In this document: positions 40,327 through 49,893 of the stretch, piece after piece
Numbering within the stretch: the stretch's first letter is position 1
Layout: each line of letters opens with the position of its first letter
From: Bacillus sp. AFS088145
GTDB lineage: Bacteria; Bacillota; Bacilli; Bacillales; Bacillaceae_G
Direction of reading: 5' to 3'
Assembly: GCF_002564465.1 (NCBI RefSeq)
Contig: NZ_NUUX01000008.1
Coordinates: 163,953 to 227,952 of the forward strand
DNA: 64,000 bases
Position numbers and translations under genes: made by a program
The notes under the pieces: generated by a model
What the model was told of the DNA's origin: nothing
Databases searched by the model: none
The model's input: only the letters and a program-made list of their open reading frames with translations

Positions 40327-43083
40327 TTAGATACCTTTTACAACACTTGCACAACGTAAGCAAAGTGTAGGGTGCTCTTCATCTTTTCCAACTTCTTCAG
40401 TAACTACCCAGCATCGTTCACAAGTTTCACCTGTCGCAGGATTTACTTCAATACTTAATGTATCAAATTTTTGAGCTGTTTCAGGAGCTTGTTCGTCGCT
40501 ATTTGTAATTTCTACTTGAGAAACAATTAATAATTGTTTGAAGTCTTCATTAATCGAATTTAATAGCTCTGCTACTTCTGCATTAGGATAGATTTTCACT
40601 GATGCAGTTAGAGATTTACCGATTACTTTTGCATTACGTGCAACCTCAAGTGCTTTTAATACGTCATCACGTAAATCCATGAATTTTTCCCACTTAGCTT
40701 CTAAGCTCTGAGTATCGCCGAAGTCTTTAACAGCTGGCATTTCAGTTAAGAAAATACTATCAACTGAAGTTCCTGCCATATGTGACCAAACTTCTTCAGC
40801 TGTATGAGGTAAAATTGGAGCAACTAAACGAGTTAGTGCTTGTAATGACTCATGTAATACTGTTTGAATTGCTAAACGATCTTTATTCGTTTTTGGCTCG
40901 ATATATAAAACATCTTTTGATAAATCAAAATAGAAAGAACTTAATTCAGTAGTACAGAAGTTTTGAATTGTGTGGTAAACATTTGCAAATTCATATTTCT
41001 CGTATGATTCACGAACAGTTTTAACCACATTGTTTAATTTAACTAGCATGTATTGATCTAATTCGCGTAGCTCTTCATATTTTAAAGCATCTTGTTCTGC
41101 GTTAAATCCATCTAAGTTTCCTAGTAAGAAACGGAACGTATTACGGATTTTACGGTATACTTCGGCAACTTGTTTCATTAATGCGTCAGAAATACGAACA
41201 TCTGATTGATAATCTACAGAAGCTACCCATAGACGTAAAATATCTGAACCATACTGATTCATAATTTTTGATGGTAGGACGATGTTTCCGATTGATTTAC
41301 TCATCTTGCGACCTTCACCATCTAAAACGAAACCATGGCTTACTACAGCTTTATAAGGAGCTTGACCTGTTACAGCAACGCTTGTACTTAATGAAGAGTT
41401 AAACCAACCACGATATTGGTCAGAGCCTTCTAAGTAAATATCAGCTGGGAAAGATAATTCCTCACGAGTGTTTAATACTGCTTGATGTGATGAACCACTA
41501 TCAAACCATACATCCATGATATCTTTCTCTTTAGTGAAGTTACCATTTGGTGAACCTGGATGTGTAAAGCCTTCTGGTAATAATTCTTTCGCTTCTTTTT
41601 CAAACCAAATATTTGAACCATGCTCTTTAAATAAGTTCGAAACATGTTCAATTGTTTCTTCAGTAATAATTGCTTCTCCGTCTTCAGCATAAAATACTGG
41701 GATCGGAACTCCCCATACACGTTGACGAGAAATACACCAATCTCCACGATCACGAACCATGTTAAATAGACGAGTTTCACCCCAAGCTGGGAACCAATTA
41801 GTATCTTGAACAGCTTGCATTAATTGCTCACGAATTGCTTCAATTGAAGCAAACCATTGTGCAGTTGCTCGGAAGATAATTGGCTTTTTCGTTCTCCAGT
41901 CATGTGGATAAGAGTGTGTAATAAATTGAAGTTTTAATAAAGCACCTTTTTCTTCTAATGCTTTAGTAATTTCTTTATTAGCTTCATCATAGAATAAACC
42001 TTCAAATCCAGGAGCTTCTTTCGTTAGAACACCTTTTTCATCAACTGGACAAAGTACTTCTAAACCATATTGTTGACCTACACGGAAGTCATCTTCACCA
42101 TGACCTGGTGCAGTATGAACACAACCTGTACCCGCATCAGTTGTTACATGATCACCTAAAATAACGACTGACTGGCGATCATATAATGGATGCTTACAAA
42201 TGATTCCTTCAAGTTCAGAACCATTAAAAGTCTTTTCAACTACTGCTTCTTCCCAACCTAGTTCTGTTGCTACAGATTCTCTTAACTCACTAGCAACTAC
42301 GAACTTGTCACCATTTACAGATACAACATCATAGCTTAAGTCAGGATGTAAACATACAGCAAGGTTCGCTGGGATCGTCCATGGAGTAGTCGTCCAAATA
42401 ATGAATTTCTCTCCACCGTTAAGAACATTTTTCCCATTTTCTACTGCAAATGCAACATAGATTGAAGCTGAACGCTTATCTTGGTATTCGATTTCCGCTT
42501 CTGCAAGTGCAGATTCACTTGATGGAGACCAATATACTGGTTTAAGACCTTTATAAATTAATCCCTTAGTAGCCATTTTACCGAATACTTTAATTTGTTC
42601 AGCTTCATATTCTTTTTCAAGTGTGATATATGGTCGGTCCCAATCACCTAAAATTCCTAAACGTTTAAATTGTTCTTTTTGACGCTCTACTTGCTCGTAA
42701 GCATATTCTTCACATAGTTTACGGAATTCTGCTACTGACATTTCTTTACGATTTACTTTTTTATTTGCTAATGCTTGTTCAATCGGTAAACCGTGAGTAT
42801 CCCAACCTGGAACGTAAGGAGAACGGTATCCATTCATATTATAAAAACGTACAATGAAATCCTTTAATACTTTATTAAGTGCATGTCCCATATGAAGGTC
42901 ACCATTTGCATAAGGTGGTCCATCATGTAAGATAAATGACGGTTTTCCTTCGTTATGTTTTTGAACAGTTGCATAAATATCTTTTTTGTTCCACTCTTCT
43001 TGAATTTGTGGCTCACGTTGAGGTAAATTCCCTCTCATTGGAAATTCAGTTTTTGGCATAAGTAACGTATCTTTGTACTCCAT
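40327..43083 (-). CDS. ileS: Isoleucyl-tRNA synthetase
   Basis: Charges tRNA-Ile and edits valine. With ATG 43083 (preceded by GGAGGAAAGCAA) it has 918 residues, normal for Bacillus; the longer frame upstream is leader. The class I motifs are HMGH (64-67) in the [12 protein letters not shown] block and KMSKS near 594. The CP1 editing domain contains [11 protein letters not shown], and the C-terminal zinc site is CERCW ... CLRC. The bacterial (mupirocin-sensitive) type is suggested by the C-terminal zinc knuckle. Expression is controlled by the T-box leader upstream. Confidence 0.97.
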   Translation of the reverse strand: MEYKDTLLMPKTEFPMRGNLPQREPQIQEEWNKKDIYATVQKHNEGKPSFILHDGPPYANGDLHMGHALNKVLKDFIVRFYNMNGYRSPYVPGWDTHGLPIEQALANKKVNRKEMSVAEFRKLCEEYAYEQVERQKEQFKRLGILGDWDRPYITLEKEYEAEQIKVFGKMATKGLIYKGLKPVYWSPSSESALAEAEIEYQDKRSASIYVAFAVENGKNVLNGGEKFIIWTTTPWTIPANLAVCLHPDLSYDVVSVNGDKFVVASELRESVATELGWEEAVVEKTFNGSELEGIICKHPLYDRQSVVILGDHVTTDAGTGCVHTAPGHGEDDFRVGQQYGLEVLCPVDEKGVLTKEAPGFEGLFYDEANKEITKALEEKGALLKLQFITHSYPHDWRTKKPIIFRATAQWFASIEAIREQLMQAVQDTNWFPAWGETRLFNMVRDRGDWCISRQRVWGVPIPVFYAEDGEAIITEETIEHVSNLFKEHGSNIWFEKEAKELLPEGFTHPGSPNGNFTKEKDIMDVWFDSGSSHQAVLNTREELSFPADIYLEGSDQYRGWFNSSLSTSVAVTGQAPYKAVVSHGFVLDGEGRKMSKSIGNIVLPSKIMNQYGSDILRLWVASVDYQSDVRISDALMKQVAEVYRKIRNTFRFLLGNLDGFNAEQDALKYEELRELDQYMLVKLNNVVKTVRESYEKYEFANVYHTIQNFCTTELSSFYFDLSKDVLYIEPKTNKDRLAIQTVLHESLQALTRLVAPILPHTAEEVWSHMAGTSVDSIFLTEMPAVKDFGDTQSLEAKWEKFMDLRDDVLKALEVARNAKVIGKSLTASVKIYPNAEVAELLNSINEDFKQLLIVSQVEITNSDEQAPETAQKFDTLSIEVNPATGETCERCWVVTEEVGKDEEHPTLCLRCASVVKGI

Positions 43084-43263
43084 TTGCTTTCCTCCATTAT
43101 TAAACTTAATTGATCTAAAGCTAGCCGTTTTAGGCAAGTCAACTACTCTATCCTAGCTTACTTTACATTTTTTAAATTCCACATTAACGCATTGTATCCA
43201 TCTTACAAGCCTTTTATTAGTGGAGTTGTCTATTATGTATAATAAATAAATCGTATAAGACGC

Positions 43264-43503
43264 AAAAAACCTTCCTCATCCCAAAAAAGGGACGAGAAAG
43301 GTTTCCCGTGGTACCACCCTAATTGACAAAAAATTTCATTAAATCATTGTCCACTTAGCATTCATAACGTGAATGAAACGTCTTTTCTTACTCATTTTCA
43401 GAAAAGCACTCTAGGGTGATTTTCCTTCTATTTTCTATATCAAGCTTACACTATCCTTGACTCGCTACCTAGTTTTATAGAAGTACTCTTCCCTGTCACC
43501 GAT
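43264..43503 (-). ncRNA. T-box leader RNA of ileS
   Basis: tRNA-sensing riboswitch read on the minus strand. Stem I starts GGTGACAGGGAAGAGTA (AGTA S-turn) and closes with AAAATCACC. The conserved T-box AGGGTGGTACCACGGGAAACC (43320-43300) carries the GGTAC-type bulge that pairs with the tRNA acceptor end. It is followed by the terminator CCTTTCTCGTCCCttttttGGGATGAGGAAGG with TTTTTT. The codon-like ATC at 43420-43418, just after GAAA and before ACC, is in the specifier position and reads isoleucine, in agreement with the downstream gene; that specifier placement is inferred by comparison with glyQS leaders. Confidence 0.93.
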
Positions 43504-43563
43504 TTACTATTAATATCTATTGAACTACTCACCACTTAACACCCTTACAGGTTGTTTGAAGTA

Positions 43564-43824
43564 GGAGATTCTTGGGAACAAAGCATACTTACTAGTGATT
43601 CTTTACCAGCAGAGGTTACTTTTATTTACCAAGCTAACCCCGTAGTTCCTACGGTTTGGTTTCACCTAACGCTAGGTGAAACGTACTCAGCCTGATTTTT
43701 ACTGAGGGGTATTACAGTTGTTCTATTTTGCGACTCTTGAATGGTATAGGCGAATGACAACCACCAGACGAGTTCTATTTACGCAACAAGCACTACACTT
43801 GAATTCATTCTTTTTCTACGGTAT
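43564..43824. repeat. 260-bp repeat, copy 1 (between divIVA and the ileS T-box)
   Basis: It shares long identical blocks in the same order with 55989-56234: GATTCTTGGGAACAAAGCAT, CTTTTATTTACCAAGCT, CCCCGTAGt/cCCTACGG, CCTAACGCTAGGTGAAACG, GGGTATTACAGTTGTTC, TTGCGACT and ACGCAACAAGCAC. It contains hairpins CCGTAGttCCTACGG and TTCACCTAacgcTAGGTGAA. It has no open reading frame. Both copies are in the same orientation. Mobile (MITE-like) or RNA element; I cannot assign a known family. Confidence 0.85.
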
Positions 43825-43852
43825 TTACATTATCTATTGTACAGAATAGTAG

Positions 43853-43883
43853 CAAAAAAAGAAAGCATTTTGGCTAACGCCAA
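43853..43883 (-). terminator. Intrinsic terminator of divIVA
   Basis: On the minus strand TGGCgttaGCCA, then AAATGCTTTCTTTTTTT. A longer hairpin (ACACCTTC...GAAGGTGT, about 43920-43948) lies between it and the divIVA stop. Confidence 0.6.
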
Positions 43884-44006
43884 CCGTCATTCATCTCCCA
43901 CCTATTACTGGTGTTATCACACCTTCACGTAACCTTAGGAAGGTGTCTTCTGTCGGATAATGATAAATTATATGTAAAACTTTACAAATCGTCAAGGCTT
44001 ATACGA

Positions 44007-44495
44007 CTAGTTTGCGATTTCTTCTGTTTCTTTATCATCTAAAATATGATCCCAATCTTCATGACCTAACATTTCTAATTGTGTTTCAATAGCCATTCTT
44101 AAACGAGTTCGGAAAACTTTTGATTGCTTCTTAAGCTCTTCGAATTCCATTGTAACTTTTCTAGATTTAATTAAAGCTTCATTAATAATTCGATCAGCAT
44201 TTTTCTCCGCTTCTTTAATGATCAATTTAGCTTCTTTTTGGGCACTACCTTTTACATCTTCAGCAGCTTCTTGCGCAATTAAAATTGACTTATTTAAAGT
44301 TTCTTCTATAGTAGAAAAATGCTTTAATCTTTCTTTCATATCAAGAATTTGTTCTTCTAATTGTTTCTTCTCACGAATAACTAATTCATAATCTTTAATG
44401 ACTTGATCTAAAAACTCATTAACATCATCTTCGTCATAGCCACGAAAACTTTTACCAAATTCTTTATTATGAATATCAAGTGGTGTTAAAGGCAA
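44007..44495 (-). CDS. divIVA: Cell-division initiation / polar protein DivIVA
   Basis: Membrane-curvature-sensing coiled-coil protein that marks septa and poles and recruits MinJ/MinD and, in sporulation, RacA. The 162 residues have the lipid-binding N-terminal domain (MPLTPLDIHNKEFGKSFRGY, conserved Phe17 and Arg18), then long coiled coils (about 25-60 and 65-135) including AEKNADRIINEALIKSRK, and an acidic tail. The start is a TTG at 44495 preceded by GGAGGTGGCTTAA. Typical length for Bacillus (164). Confidence 0.97.
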   Translation of the reverse strand: MPLTPLDIHNKEFGKSFRGYDEDDVNEFLDQVIKDYELVIREKKQLEEQILDMKERLKHFSTIEETLNKSILIAQEAAEDVKGSAQKEAKLIIKEAEKNADRIINEALIKSRKVTMEFEELKKQSKVFRTRLRMAIETQLEMLGHEDWDHILDDKETEEIAN

Positions 44496-44584
44496 TTAAG
44501 CCACCTCCATGTATGTATGTTCTTTATTAATAGGTTATACTAAATTTTCGACAGTTTCTACGTTTTTCCTTCTACAATTTCTGA

Positions 44585-45358
44585 CTATTTTTTAACACCG
44601 TAGTTTATCCGCCATTTTTCTTTCTTTGATAAGCCATCAATTGACATTAACATTCCTCTTCCAAAACCTTTGACAGAGAATAAATCTCCTTCTTCACATA
44701 AAAACGAAGTAGCATCAATAACTCGCTGATTTACCTTAACGTGTTCAGCTTTAATTAAGCTTTGAGCTTTTTGTCTCGATATATTATAGAATTCACTCAA
44801 TAAGACATCTAATCTTAGTGATGATACAGTCCCATTATTAGTTTGCCAAACATCATCTGATTCAATCAATTCTTTAAACGAAATTCTCTTTAATTTAATT
44901 GGCGATTTTCCTACAGAATTAAAGTTACTTTCTACAAAACTTGCTATTTCATCAGCAACAATTACTTGGATCATATCATTTTTAAGTAGAATATCACCAA
45001 ATTTTCCTCTTGTGATTCCTAAAGACATTAATGTTCCCAATACTTGCCGATGAGATAAAGTGTGAAATTTAGTTGCATAAACTAAGTCAAATGCAACCAA
45101 GGAATAGTCCTCTTCAACTGGTGTATAAAAACTTGGATAAATAATTGCACGCTTTCGTTCACAATCCTCACGACCACCAAAGAAAGCGACAAAACACTCC
45201 CCTTGATTACCGATAATTGATTGCATAATCATTTGTTCTCTTAAATCAAGAAAATCCGTCAACTTTATAGAATAGCGTTCAATTGCTTGTTCCTTCCAAC
45301 TAATAACCTTGTCTACGAAAACATGCTCTTCTTTTCGAAAATGATCATAAATACTCAT
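44585..45358 (-). CDS. ylmH: S4-domain RNA-binding protein YlmH (RqcP2)
   Basis: Ribosome-associated S4-domain protein; B. subtilis YlmH is reported to take part in ribosome quality control and is genetically tied to the division cluster. The 257 residues (start MSIYDHFRKEEHVF aligned to B. subtilis) show an N-terminal alpha/beta region with LTDFLDLREQ and the FFGGREDCERKRAIIYPSFY block. The C-terminal S4 domain (about 180-240) contains LRLDVLLSEFYNISRQKAQS and the AEHVKVNQRV strand. An earlier in-frame ATG (45382) lacks a ribosome site. A functional link with rqcH in this window is inferred from that published role. Confidence 0.93.
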   Translation of the reverse strand: MSIYDHFRKEEHVFVDKVISWKEQAIERYSIKLTDFLDLREQMIMQSIIGNQGECFVAFFGGREDCERKRAIIYPSFYTPVEEDYSLVAFDLVYATKFHTLSHRQVLGTLMSLGITRGKFGDILLKNDMIQVIVADEIASFVESNFNSVGKSPIKLKRISFKELIESDDVWQTNNGTVSSLRLDVLLSEFYNISRQKAQSLIKAEHVKVNQRVIDATSFLCEEGDLFSVKGFGRGMLMSIDGLSKKEKWRINYGVKK

Positions 45359-45426
45359 TGATGTAATCCTCTTTTTCATCAAACTATCAATATTAATTAA
45401 AAAAGAGAACCGGTTAGATTCTCTTT

Positions 45427-45687
45427 TTAAAAGTAATGAGAAAGACTTGCTATTCCATATCCAGCAAATTCTAAAGCAAATAATGCAATAATTGGTGAAA
45501 AATCAAACATACCAATTGATGGAACAATTCGACGGAACGGCTCTAAATATGGTTCTGATAGCCTACCAATTAAGCGACCGAAGCCTGATTGTCTAATTTG
45601 AGGGAACCAAGATAAAATGATATGAATTACGATAACGTATCTATAGTACTGGATTAATTTGTATAAAATTAAAAAAAGTATATCCAT
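45427..45687 (-). CDS. ylmG: YggT-family membrane protein YlmG
   Basis: Small integral membrane protein of 86 residues with two hydrophobic helices (about 5-25 and 62-82) flanking the conserved SWFPQIRQSGFGRLIGRLSE and PYLEPFRRIVP block, the YggT signature. Function is not settled; it is always found in the division cluster, next to sepF. It starts 4 bases after the sepF stop. Confidence 0.93.
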   Translation of the reverse strand: MDILFLILYKLIQYYRYVIVIHIILSWFPQIRQSGFGRLIGRLSEPYLEPFRRIVPSIGMFDFSPIIALFALEFAGYGIASLSHYF

Positions 45688-45691
45688 TTAA

Positions 45692-46189
45692 TTACCACCT
45701 TTTAATGGAATTGTCTTCCTCAAATAACATATCTGTAATCGTTCCAGAAATATCAATATTATCAGGTGTACAAATAAACGTATTTGTACCAATTTTTTTT
45801 ATATCTCCACTTATTGCATAAACTGTACCACTTAAGAAATCAACAAAGCGTTTAGCTTGATCGATTTGCATTTGTTGTAAATTGATTACAACTGCTTTTT
45901 TTGATTTTAAATGGTCTGCAACATCCTGTGCTTCTGCATATTCACGCGGCTGCGCTAATACAACTTTTGACGACAAAGAAGCTCCTCCTGGTATACTTAC
46001 TAATTTTTGCTTTGATGCATTTCGCTCATGGTTAATTTCTTCATTTACATGTTTAGAAAATTGTTGTTGCTGTTGTTGATATTGTTTTTGTTGCTGATGT
46101 TGTTGCTGTTGTTGCTCTTCGTATTCATAATCATCTTCATACTCATCTTCCATTGCAAAAAAGTTTCTTACTTTCCCAATAATACTCAT
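45692..46189 (-). CDS. sepF: Septum-associated protein SepF with polyglutamine linker
   Basis: Membrane anchor and ring-forming partner of FtsZ. The 165 residues begin with the amphipathic anchor [15 protein letters not shown], then an acidic stretch. An unusual Gln-rich linker follows at 26-43 (five, three and six-plus consecutive Gln, with His, Lys, Tyr). The C-terminal SepF core (about 75-160) contains [42 protein letters not shown] and [10 protein letters not shown]. The Gln codons are CAA/CAG triplets that could slip. Length is slightly above the B. subtilis form (152). Confidence 0.95.
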   Translation of the reverse strand: MSIIGKVRNFFAMEDEYEDDYEYEEQQQQQHQQQKQYQQQQQQFSKHVNEEINHERNASKQKLVSIPGGASLSSKVVLAQPREYAEAQDVADHLKSKKAVVINLQQMQIDQAKRFVDFLSGTVYAISGDIKKIGTNTFICTPDNIDISGTITDMLFEEDNSIKRW

Positions 46190-46194
46190 CTTCT

Positions 46195-46869
46195 CTACCT
46201 TCCCTTTCCTACTAATTCAGTACCAATTCTTATGAATGTAGCACCTTCTTCTATTGCGATCTCAAAATCATTAGACATACCCATTGATAATTCAGAACAT
46301 GGAATATTTGCAATCTGTAGATCTTTTACTTTTTCTTGTAGTTCCTTTAATCCTTTGAAACTATTTCGTATGATCGTTACATCCTCCGTGAAGGGTGCCA
46401 TTGTCATTAACCCAACAACTTGTACTTTATCAAATTCTGAAAGCTGTCTAGCAAATTCAATTACATCATTTGGATGTATGCCATGCTTTGAGTCTTCTCC
46501 AGATACATTGACCTGTAGGAAACATTTTAATGGTTCTGCTGCTCTTTTTTGTATCTCATCTGCTAAGGATAGTCGATCTAAAGAATGTAAGTAATCTATT
46601 CTATGTATGACGTCTTTTACTTTTCTAGTTTGAAGTGAACCAATAAAATGCCAAACAACATCACTTTTTATATGATCTTGTTTTTCCTTTAAACCTTCAA
46701 AACGGTTTTCGCCTAATTGAAGTATACCTTCAGCTAAAACTTCTTTAGCCACTTCTGTAGATACTTGTTTAGTTACTGCTATTAAAGTTACTTCATCATT
46801 TCGATTTGCTCTGACTTTGGCTGCATTAATTTGTTCACTAATACGTTCATAATTTTGTTTTACTGTCAT
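46195..46869 (-). CDS. ylmE: PLP homeostasis protein YlmE (YggS/PROSC family)
   Basis: Pyridoxal-5'-phosphate-binding protein that buffers cellular PLP. The 224-residue TIM barrel has the cofactor lysine in [10 protein letters not shown], the [11 protein letters not shown] block, [13 protein letters not shown] and the phosphate-binding [18 protein letters not shown] plus [11 protein letters not shown] 46869 ([10 protein letters not shown]) follows GGAGGAATTAGCATC. Only 4 bases separate it from pgeF, and 5 from sepF. Confidence 0.95.
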   Translation of the reverse strand: MTVKQNYERISEQINAAKVRANRNDEVTLIAVTKQVSTEVAKEVLAEGILQLGENRFEGLKEKQDHIKSDVVWHFIGSLQTRKVKDVIHRIDYLHSLDRLSLADEIQKRAAEPLKCFLQVNVSGEDSKHGIHPNDVIEFARQLSEFDKVQVVGLMTMAPFTEDVTIIRNSFKGLKELQEKVKDLQIANIPCSELSMGMSNDFEIAIEEGATFIRIGTELVGKGR

Positions 46870-46873
46870 GATG

Positions 46874-47698
46874 CTAATTCCTCCAACCAATAAAACTCAT
46901 CATTCTACCTGTTTTCCCACCATCTCTACGGTGAGAAAAAAATATGCTCGGGTTACAACTTGTACAATAATTTGTCATTATTATATTTTCTTCACTAATT
47001 CCCGATCTAATGAGTAATTGTTTGTTTGCTTCTTTTAAATTCAATTTGAATTTCCCGTTTTGTAAAGTGGTTAAAATATTTTTAGGAATCTTGTGTTCAA
47101 AAGCATCATTTAGCTTATTCATCACAAAATCATCCACTTCATAACAACAATCGCCAATTGATGGCCCGATTGCAACTTGGATATTTTTTAGTTGTAAGTT
47201 TTCTTCTTTAATCAATTTTTCGATTAAACGTCCGCCAATGTTTTGAACAGTACCTTTCCAACCTGCATGAGCTAAACCAATAAATTTACTCGTTGGTTCA
47301 AGGAAATACAATGGAACACAATCTGCATAACAAGAAGTTAATAATATATTTTCCTCATTCGTATAAAAACCATCTGTTGTCTCGATGCTAGTTTCGTAAT
47401 CTGTAACACCTTTGCCACAATCTTTTTTTGTTACTTTCACGACATTATTCCCATGAACTTGTTCTGAACAAACCCATTTCGTCTTTGAAAACTCTAATTT
47501 ACTCGCAAGAAGTTCTCTATTTTCTACGACAATATCCTTCGAGTCATTTACATGTAATCCAAGATTAAAAGAAGTGAAACAACCTTGGCTAACTCCATCA
47601 TTTTTTGTTGTAAATCCTGCAACTAAATGTTTGTATGAGTCTTCCCAAGGTTGAATCATAAAAGTACTTTCAGTCGATTGAATGAAGCTCTCTTTCAT
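46874..47698 (-). CDS. pgeF: Laccase-domain purine nucleoside phosphorylase-like protein (YlmD/PgeF)
   Basis: The family (YfiH/LACC1) has purine nucleoside phosphorylase/adenosine deaminase activity and in E. coli corrects a peptidoglycan misincorporation. The 274 residues contain the zinc triad His82 (SEQVHGNN), Cys127 (CYADCVPL) and His144 (GLAHAGWKGT), and a C-terminal CTSCNPSIFFSHRRDGGKTG block. It is the first gene of the ylmD-ylmE-sepF-ylmG-ylmH run. Confidence 0.94.
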   Translation of the reverse strand: MKESFIQSTESTFMIQPWEDSYKHLVAGFTTKNDGVSQGCFTSFNLGLHVNDSKDIVVENRELLASKLEFSKTKWVCSEQVHGNNVVKVTKKDCGKGVTDYETSIETTDGFYTNEENILLTSCYADCVPLYFLEPTSKFIGLAHAGWKGTVQNIGGRLIEKLIKEENLQLKNIQVAIGPSIGDCCYEVDDFVMNKLNDAFEHKIPKNILTTLQNGKFKLNLKEANKQLLIRSGISEENIIMTNYCTSCNPSIFFSHRRDGGKTGRMMSFIGWRN

Positions 47699-47955
47699 AT
47701 TTATAAGACCTCACAGAAACTAATTTAGTAAACTAATTTAGTAAATATATGTAAACCAGTTGATGGTTTCCTATATTTTACCATAGATTTCACATTTTTG
47801 ATTATTTTTGACAAAACACACTTATTTTTTTCACTTTCAAAAATAAAATTAGCTACTAGGAATCGTATTCGACGTGGTAACCAATTTTAAGAATAAACTA
47901 AAAGTGCAACTGCGCCCCATTCATCGCCTAGAAACGCGTCAGTCAACGAGTTTTT

Positions 47956-48237
47956 TTATGTGTATTTAACTGAGCTTGCTTGGTTTTCATCCAAATCCAC
48001 AGATGAACGATATTTTACCAAAATAACATCTTCACCTATTTTCACAATATCATTCCAATAAATCGTCATTTCCTCTTCTTTACTAAAAAAATTTAAGCCT
48101 TTCCCTGGCTTTGTTAAAATAATCGAAGTGATTTTTCCATTTGATTGATCAATATCTAAATCAACAATATTACCTAATTTCTTTCCATCGGCAACATTTA
48201 CAACATCTTTAACTTGAAAATCTGAAATTCTGGCCAT
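47956..48237 (-). CDS. ylmC: PRC-barrel protein YlmC/YmxH
   Basis: 93-residue small protein with a PRC-barrel fold (ISDFQVKDVVNVADGKKLGN, IVDLDIDQSNGKI, SIILTKPGKGLNFFSKE). YlmC and YmxH relatives are common in spore formers and their role is unclear. ATG 48237 follows GGATGGTGAAGTTAA. It is separated from pgeF by 257 gene-free bases and preceded by the terminator of sigG. Confidence 0.88.
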   Translation of the reverse strand: MARISDFQVKDVVNVADGKKLGNIVDLDIDQSNGKITSIILTKPGKGLNFFSKEEEMTIYWNDIVKIGEDVILVKYRSSVDLDENQASSVKYT

Positions 48238-48301
48238 TTAACTTCACCATCCTTTTTATAAAATATATGAAGTAAGGGCCAAACATCATGATAAAATTCA
48301 A

Positions 48302-48354
48302 ATAAAAATGTGTTAGACAAGGTTGTTCGATGCTCATCCATTGTCTAACACATT
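48302..48354 (-). terminator. Long-stem terminator downstream of the sigG repeat block
   Basis: AATGTGTTAGACAA and TTGTCTAACACATT form a perfect 14-bp stem around a 20-base loop; on the minus strand TTTTTATTTG follows. Confidence 0.8.
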
Positions 48355-48488
48355 AATATCGTATGTTCATTCTTCCAGTTTAACTAACTATGTAGTAGTT
48401 ATTGGATTATTTAGTTTATATAATTGTTTGTTTTTTTATTTTATTCATTATAATAAGCAATTCAGTATACAGGAATTGAAGCTTGATA

Positions 48489-48844
48489 GAAGTCAGGCTC
48501 CCTATACGATTTCTAGCCCCTCAAGGTCATAAGCCAATTTCCGCTAAAGGTTAAAAAGCAACCTTCCTTTTGGGTAATTGCTCTTTATTCAGGGAAAGAA
48601 TTGTATCATGTCTTGCTCCGGCTCCTAGCTCCTCGAGGTCATAAGCCAATTTCCGCTAAAGGTTAAAAAGCAACCTTCCTTTTGAGTAGTTACTCTTTAT
48701 TCAGGGAAAGAATTGTATGATGGCTAGCTCCGGCTCCTAGCTCCTCGAGGTCATAAGACGAAGCCCGATGAAAGTAAAAAGCAACTTTCCTCGGTCTTCG
48801 TCTTATGCTTGTCGGAGCTGAACAGTCGCCTCCGCTTTTCGTTA
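48489..48844. repeat. Three tandem hairpin repeats starting in the sigG stop codon
   Basis: On the minus strand the block begins with the sigG stop (TAACGAAAAGCGGAGGCGAC). Unit 3 (48723-48844) has the long arms CATAAGACGAAGaCCGA and TCGGGCTTCGTCTTATG and ends CTCGAGGAGCTAGGAGCCGG. Units 2 (about 48608-48722) and 1 (about 48489-48607) are shorter variants that are close duplicates of each other, including a unique filler containing CTCTTTATTCAGGGAAAGAA. Same family as 3847-4095. Confidence 0.85.
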
Positions 48845-49621
48845 TCCCTGTATATTTTTATTCATTTGTTTTATTGCTGATTTTTCTAGTCTGGATACTT
48901 GTGCTTGGGAGATTCCGATTTCTTCGGCGACTTCCATTTGTGTTTTTCCTTGGAAAAATCTTTTGCTTATGATCATTTTTTCTCGATCGTTTAGTCGTTT
49001 CATTCCTTCACGTAGTGCTAGTTCTTCAACCCATTGCTCGTCCTTATTTTTATCATCACTTAGCTGATCCATTACAAAGATTGGATCTCCGCCATCGTTA
49101 TATATCGGTTCAAATAACGAGACTGGGTCTTGGATTGCATCTAATGCAAAGACGATTTCTTCATGTGTTACGCCTAGTACCTCTGCGATTTGGACAGGAG
49201 TTGGTTCCTTTGAATTCTCTGCTAATAATCGCTCTCTAACTTGTAATGCTTTATAAGCAATGTCTCTTAATGATCTAGACACTCTTATTGGGTTATTATC
49301 CCTTAAATATCTTCTTATTTCACCAATAATCATAGGTACAGCATACGTCGAAAATTTTACATTTTGGCTTAAATCAAAATTATCAATAGACTTCATAAGG
49401 CCTATGCAGCCTACTTGAAATAAGTCATCCACAAATTCTCCGCGATTATTGAAACGCTGAATAACACTTAGGACAAGACGCAAATTACCGTTTACGATTG
49501 TTTCTCTTGCGCTTCGATCACCGCTTTGCATTGCATGAAATAACTTACGCATCTCATCATTCTTTAAAACTGGAAGCTTTGATGTATCTACACCGCATAT
49601 TTCTACTTTGTTTCGTGTCAT
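48842..49621 (-). CDS. sigG: RNA polymerase sigma-G factor (late forespore)
   Basis: Directs late forespore gene expression after engulfment (SASPs, germination receptors). The 259 residues are almost identical in layout to B. subtilis SigG: start MTRNKVEICGVDTSKLPVLK, region 2 GNLRLVLSVIQRFNNRGE and DDLFQVGCIGLMKSIDNFDL, region 2.4 KFSTYAVPMIIGEIRRYLRD, and region 4 QMEVAEEIGISQAQVSRLEK. ATG follows GGAGGGAACATC. The TAA stop is shared with a repeat element. A sigma-F-like promoter precedes it. Confidence 0.97.
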   Translation of the reverse strand: MTRNKVEICGVDTSKLPVLKNDEMRKLFHAMQSGDRSARETIVNGNLRLVLSVIQRFNNRGEFVDDLFQVGCIGLMKSIDNFDLSQNVKFSTYAVPMIIGEIRRYLRDNNPIRVSRSLRDIAYKALQVRERLLAENSKEPTPVQIAEVLGVTHEEIVFALDAIQDPVSLFEPIYNDGGDPIFVMDQLSDDKNKDEQWVEELALREGMKRLNDREKMIISKRFFQGKTQMEVAEEIGISQAQVSRLEKSAIKQMNKNIQG

Positions 49622-49658
49622 GATGTTCCCTCCTACTTGGAGTTGCTGTACTATAGGT

Positions 49659-49687
49659 AAGTATCTCCTTCGGTGGAAAATTTATGC
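49659..49687 (-). promoter_or_regulatory. Candidate sigma-F/G promoter of sigG
   Basis: On the minus strand GCATA (49687-49683), 14 bases, GGAGATACTT (49668-49659): matches the sigma-F consensus GYATA ... GGnnAnAnT at every fixed base, with a spacer one base shorter than usual. In B. subtilis sigG is transcribed by sigma-F and by sigma-G itself. Confidence 0.6.
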
Positions 49688-49841
49688 ACAAAATAAAATA
49701 TACAAAAATAATAAATTCAAGAGTAAAAAAACCTTTCAAATAGGGAAAAATCAAGGTTTTCTTATGCTGAATTAATGAAATTTAGTATGTAGGACTAATG
49801 AAAATATTTTTTTTAAATTATTTGGTTCCCCTTCATACATA

Positions 49842-49885
49842 GAAAAAAACCGATTAGTATTTGAAAAAATCAAATCTAATCGGTT
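49842..49885 (-). terminator. Intrinsic terminator of spoIIGA-sigE
   Basis: On the minus strand ACCGATTAGatttg...caaataCTAATCGGTTTTTTT: a stem of at least 9 bp, extended by AAATAC/ATTTG pairing. It separates sigE from sigG, which therefore needs its own promoter, as in B. subtilis. Confidence 0.85.
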
Positions 49886-49893
49886 CTTATAAT

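Noticed and set aside
41472-41780. 102-codon minus-strand frame inside ileS
   Set aside because: Out-of-frame shadow of ileS, whose own frame is intact throughout.
43564-43824. Part of the ileS T-box leader
   Set aside because: Stem I of the T-box starts near 43503, and an equivalent sequence occurs at 55989-56234 with no T-box or tRNA synthetase gene.
46028-46594. 188-codon plus-strand frame over sepF/ylmE
   Set aside because: It is a shadow of the sepF polyglutamine repeat and ylmE; the minus-strand genes have full family motifs.
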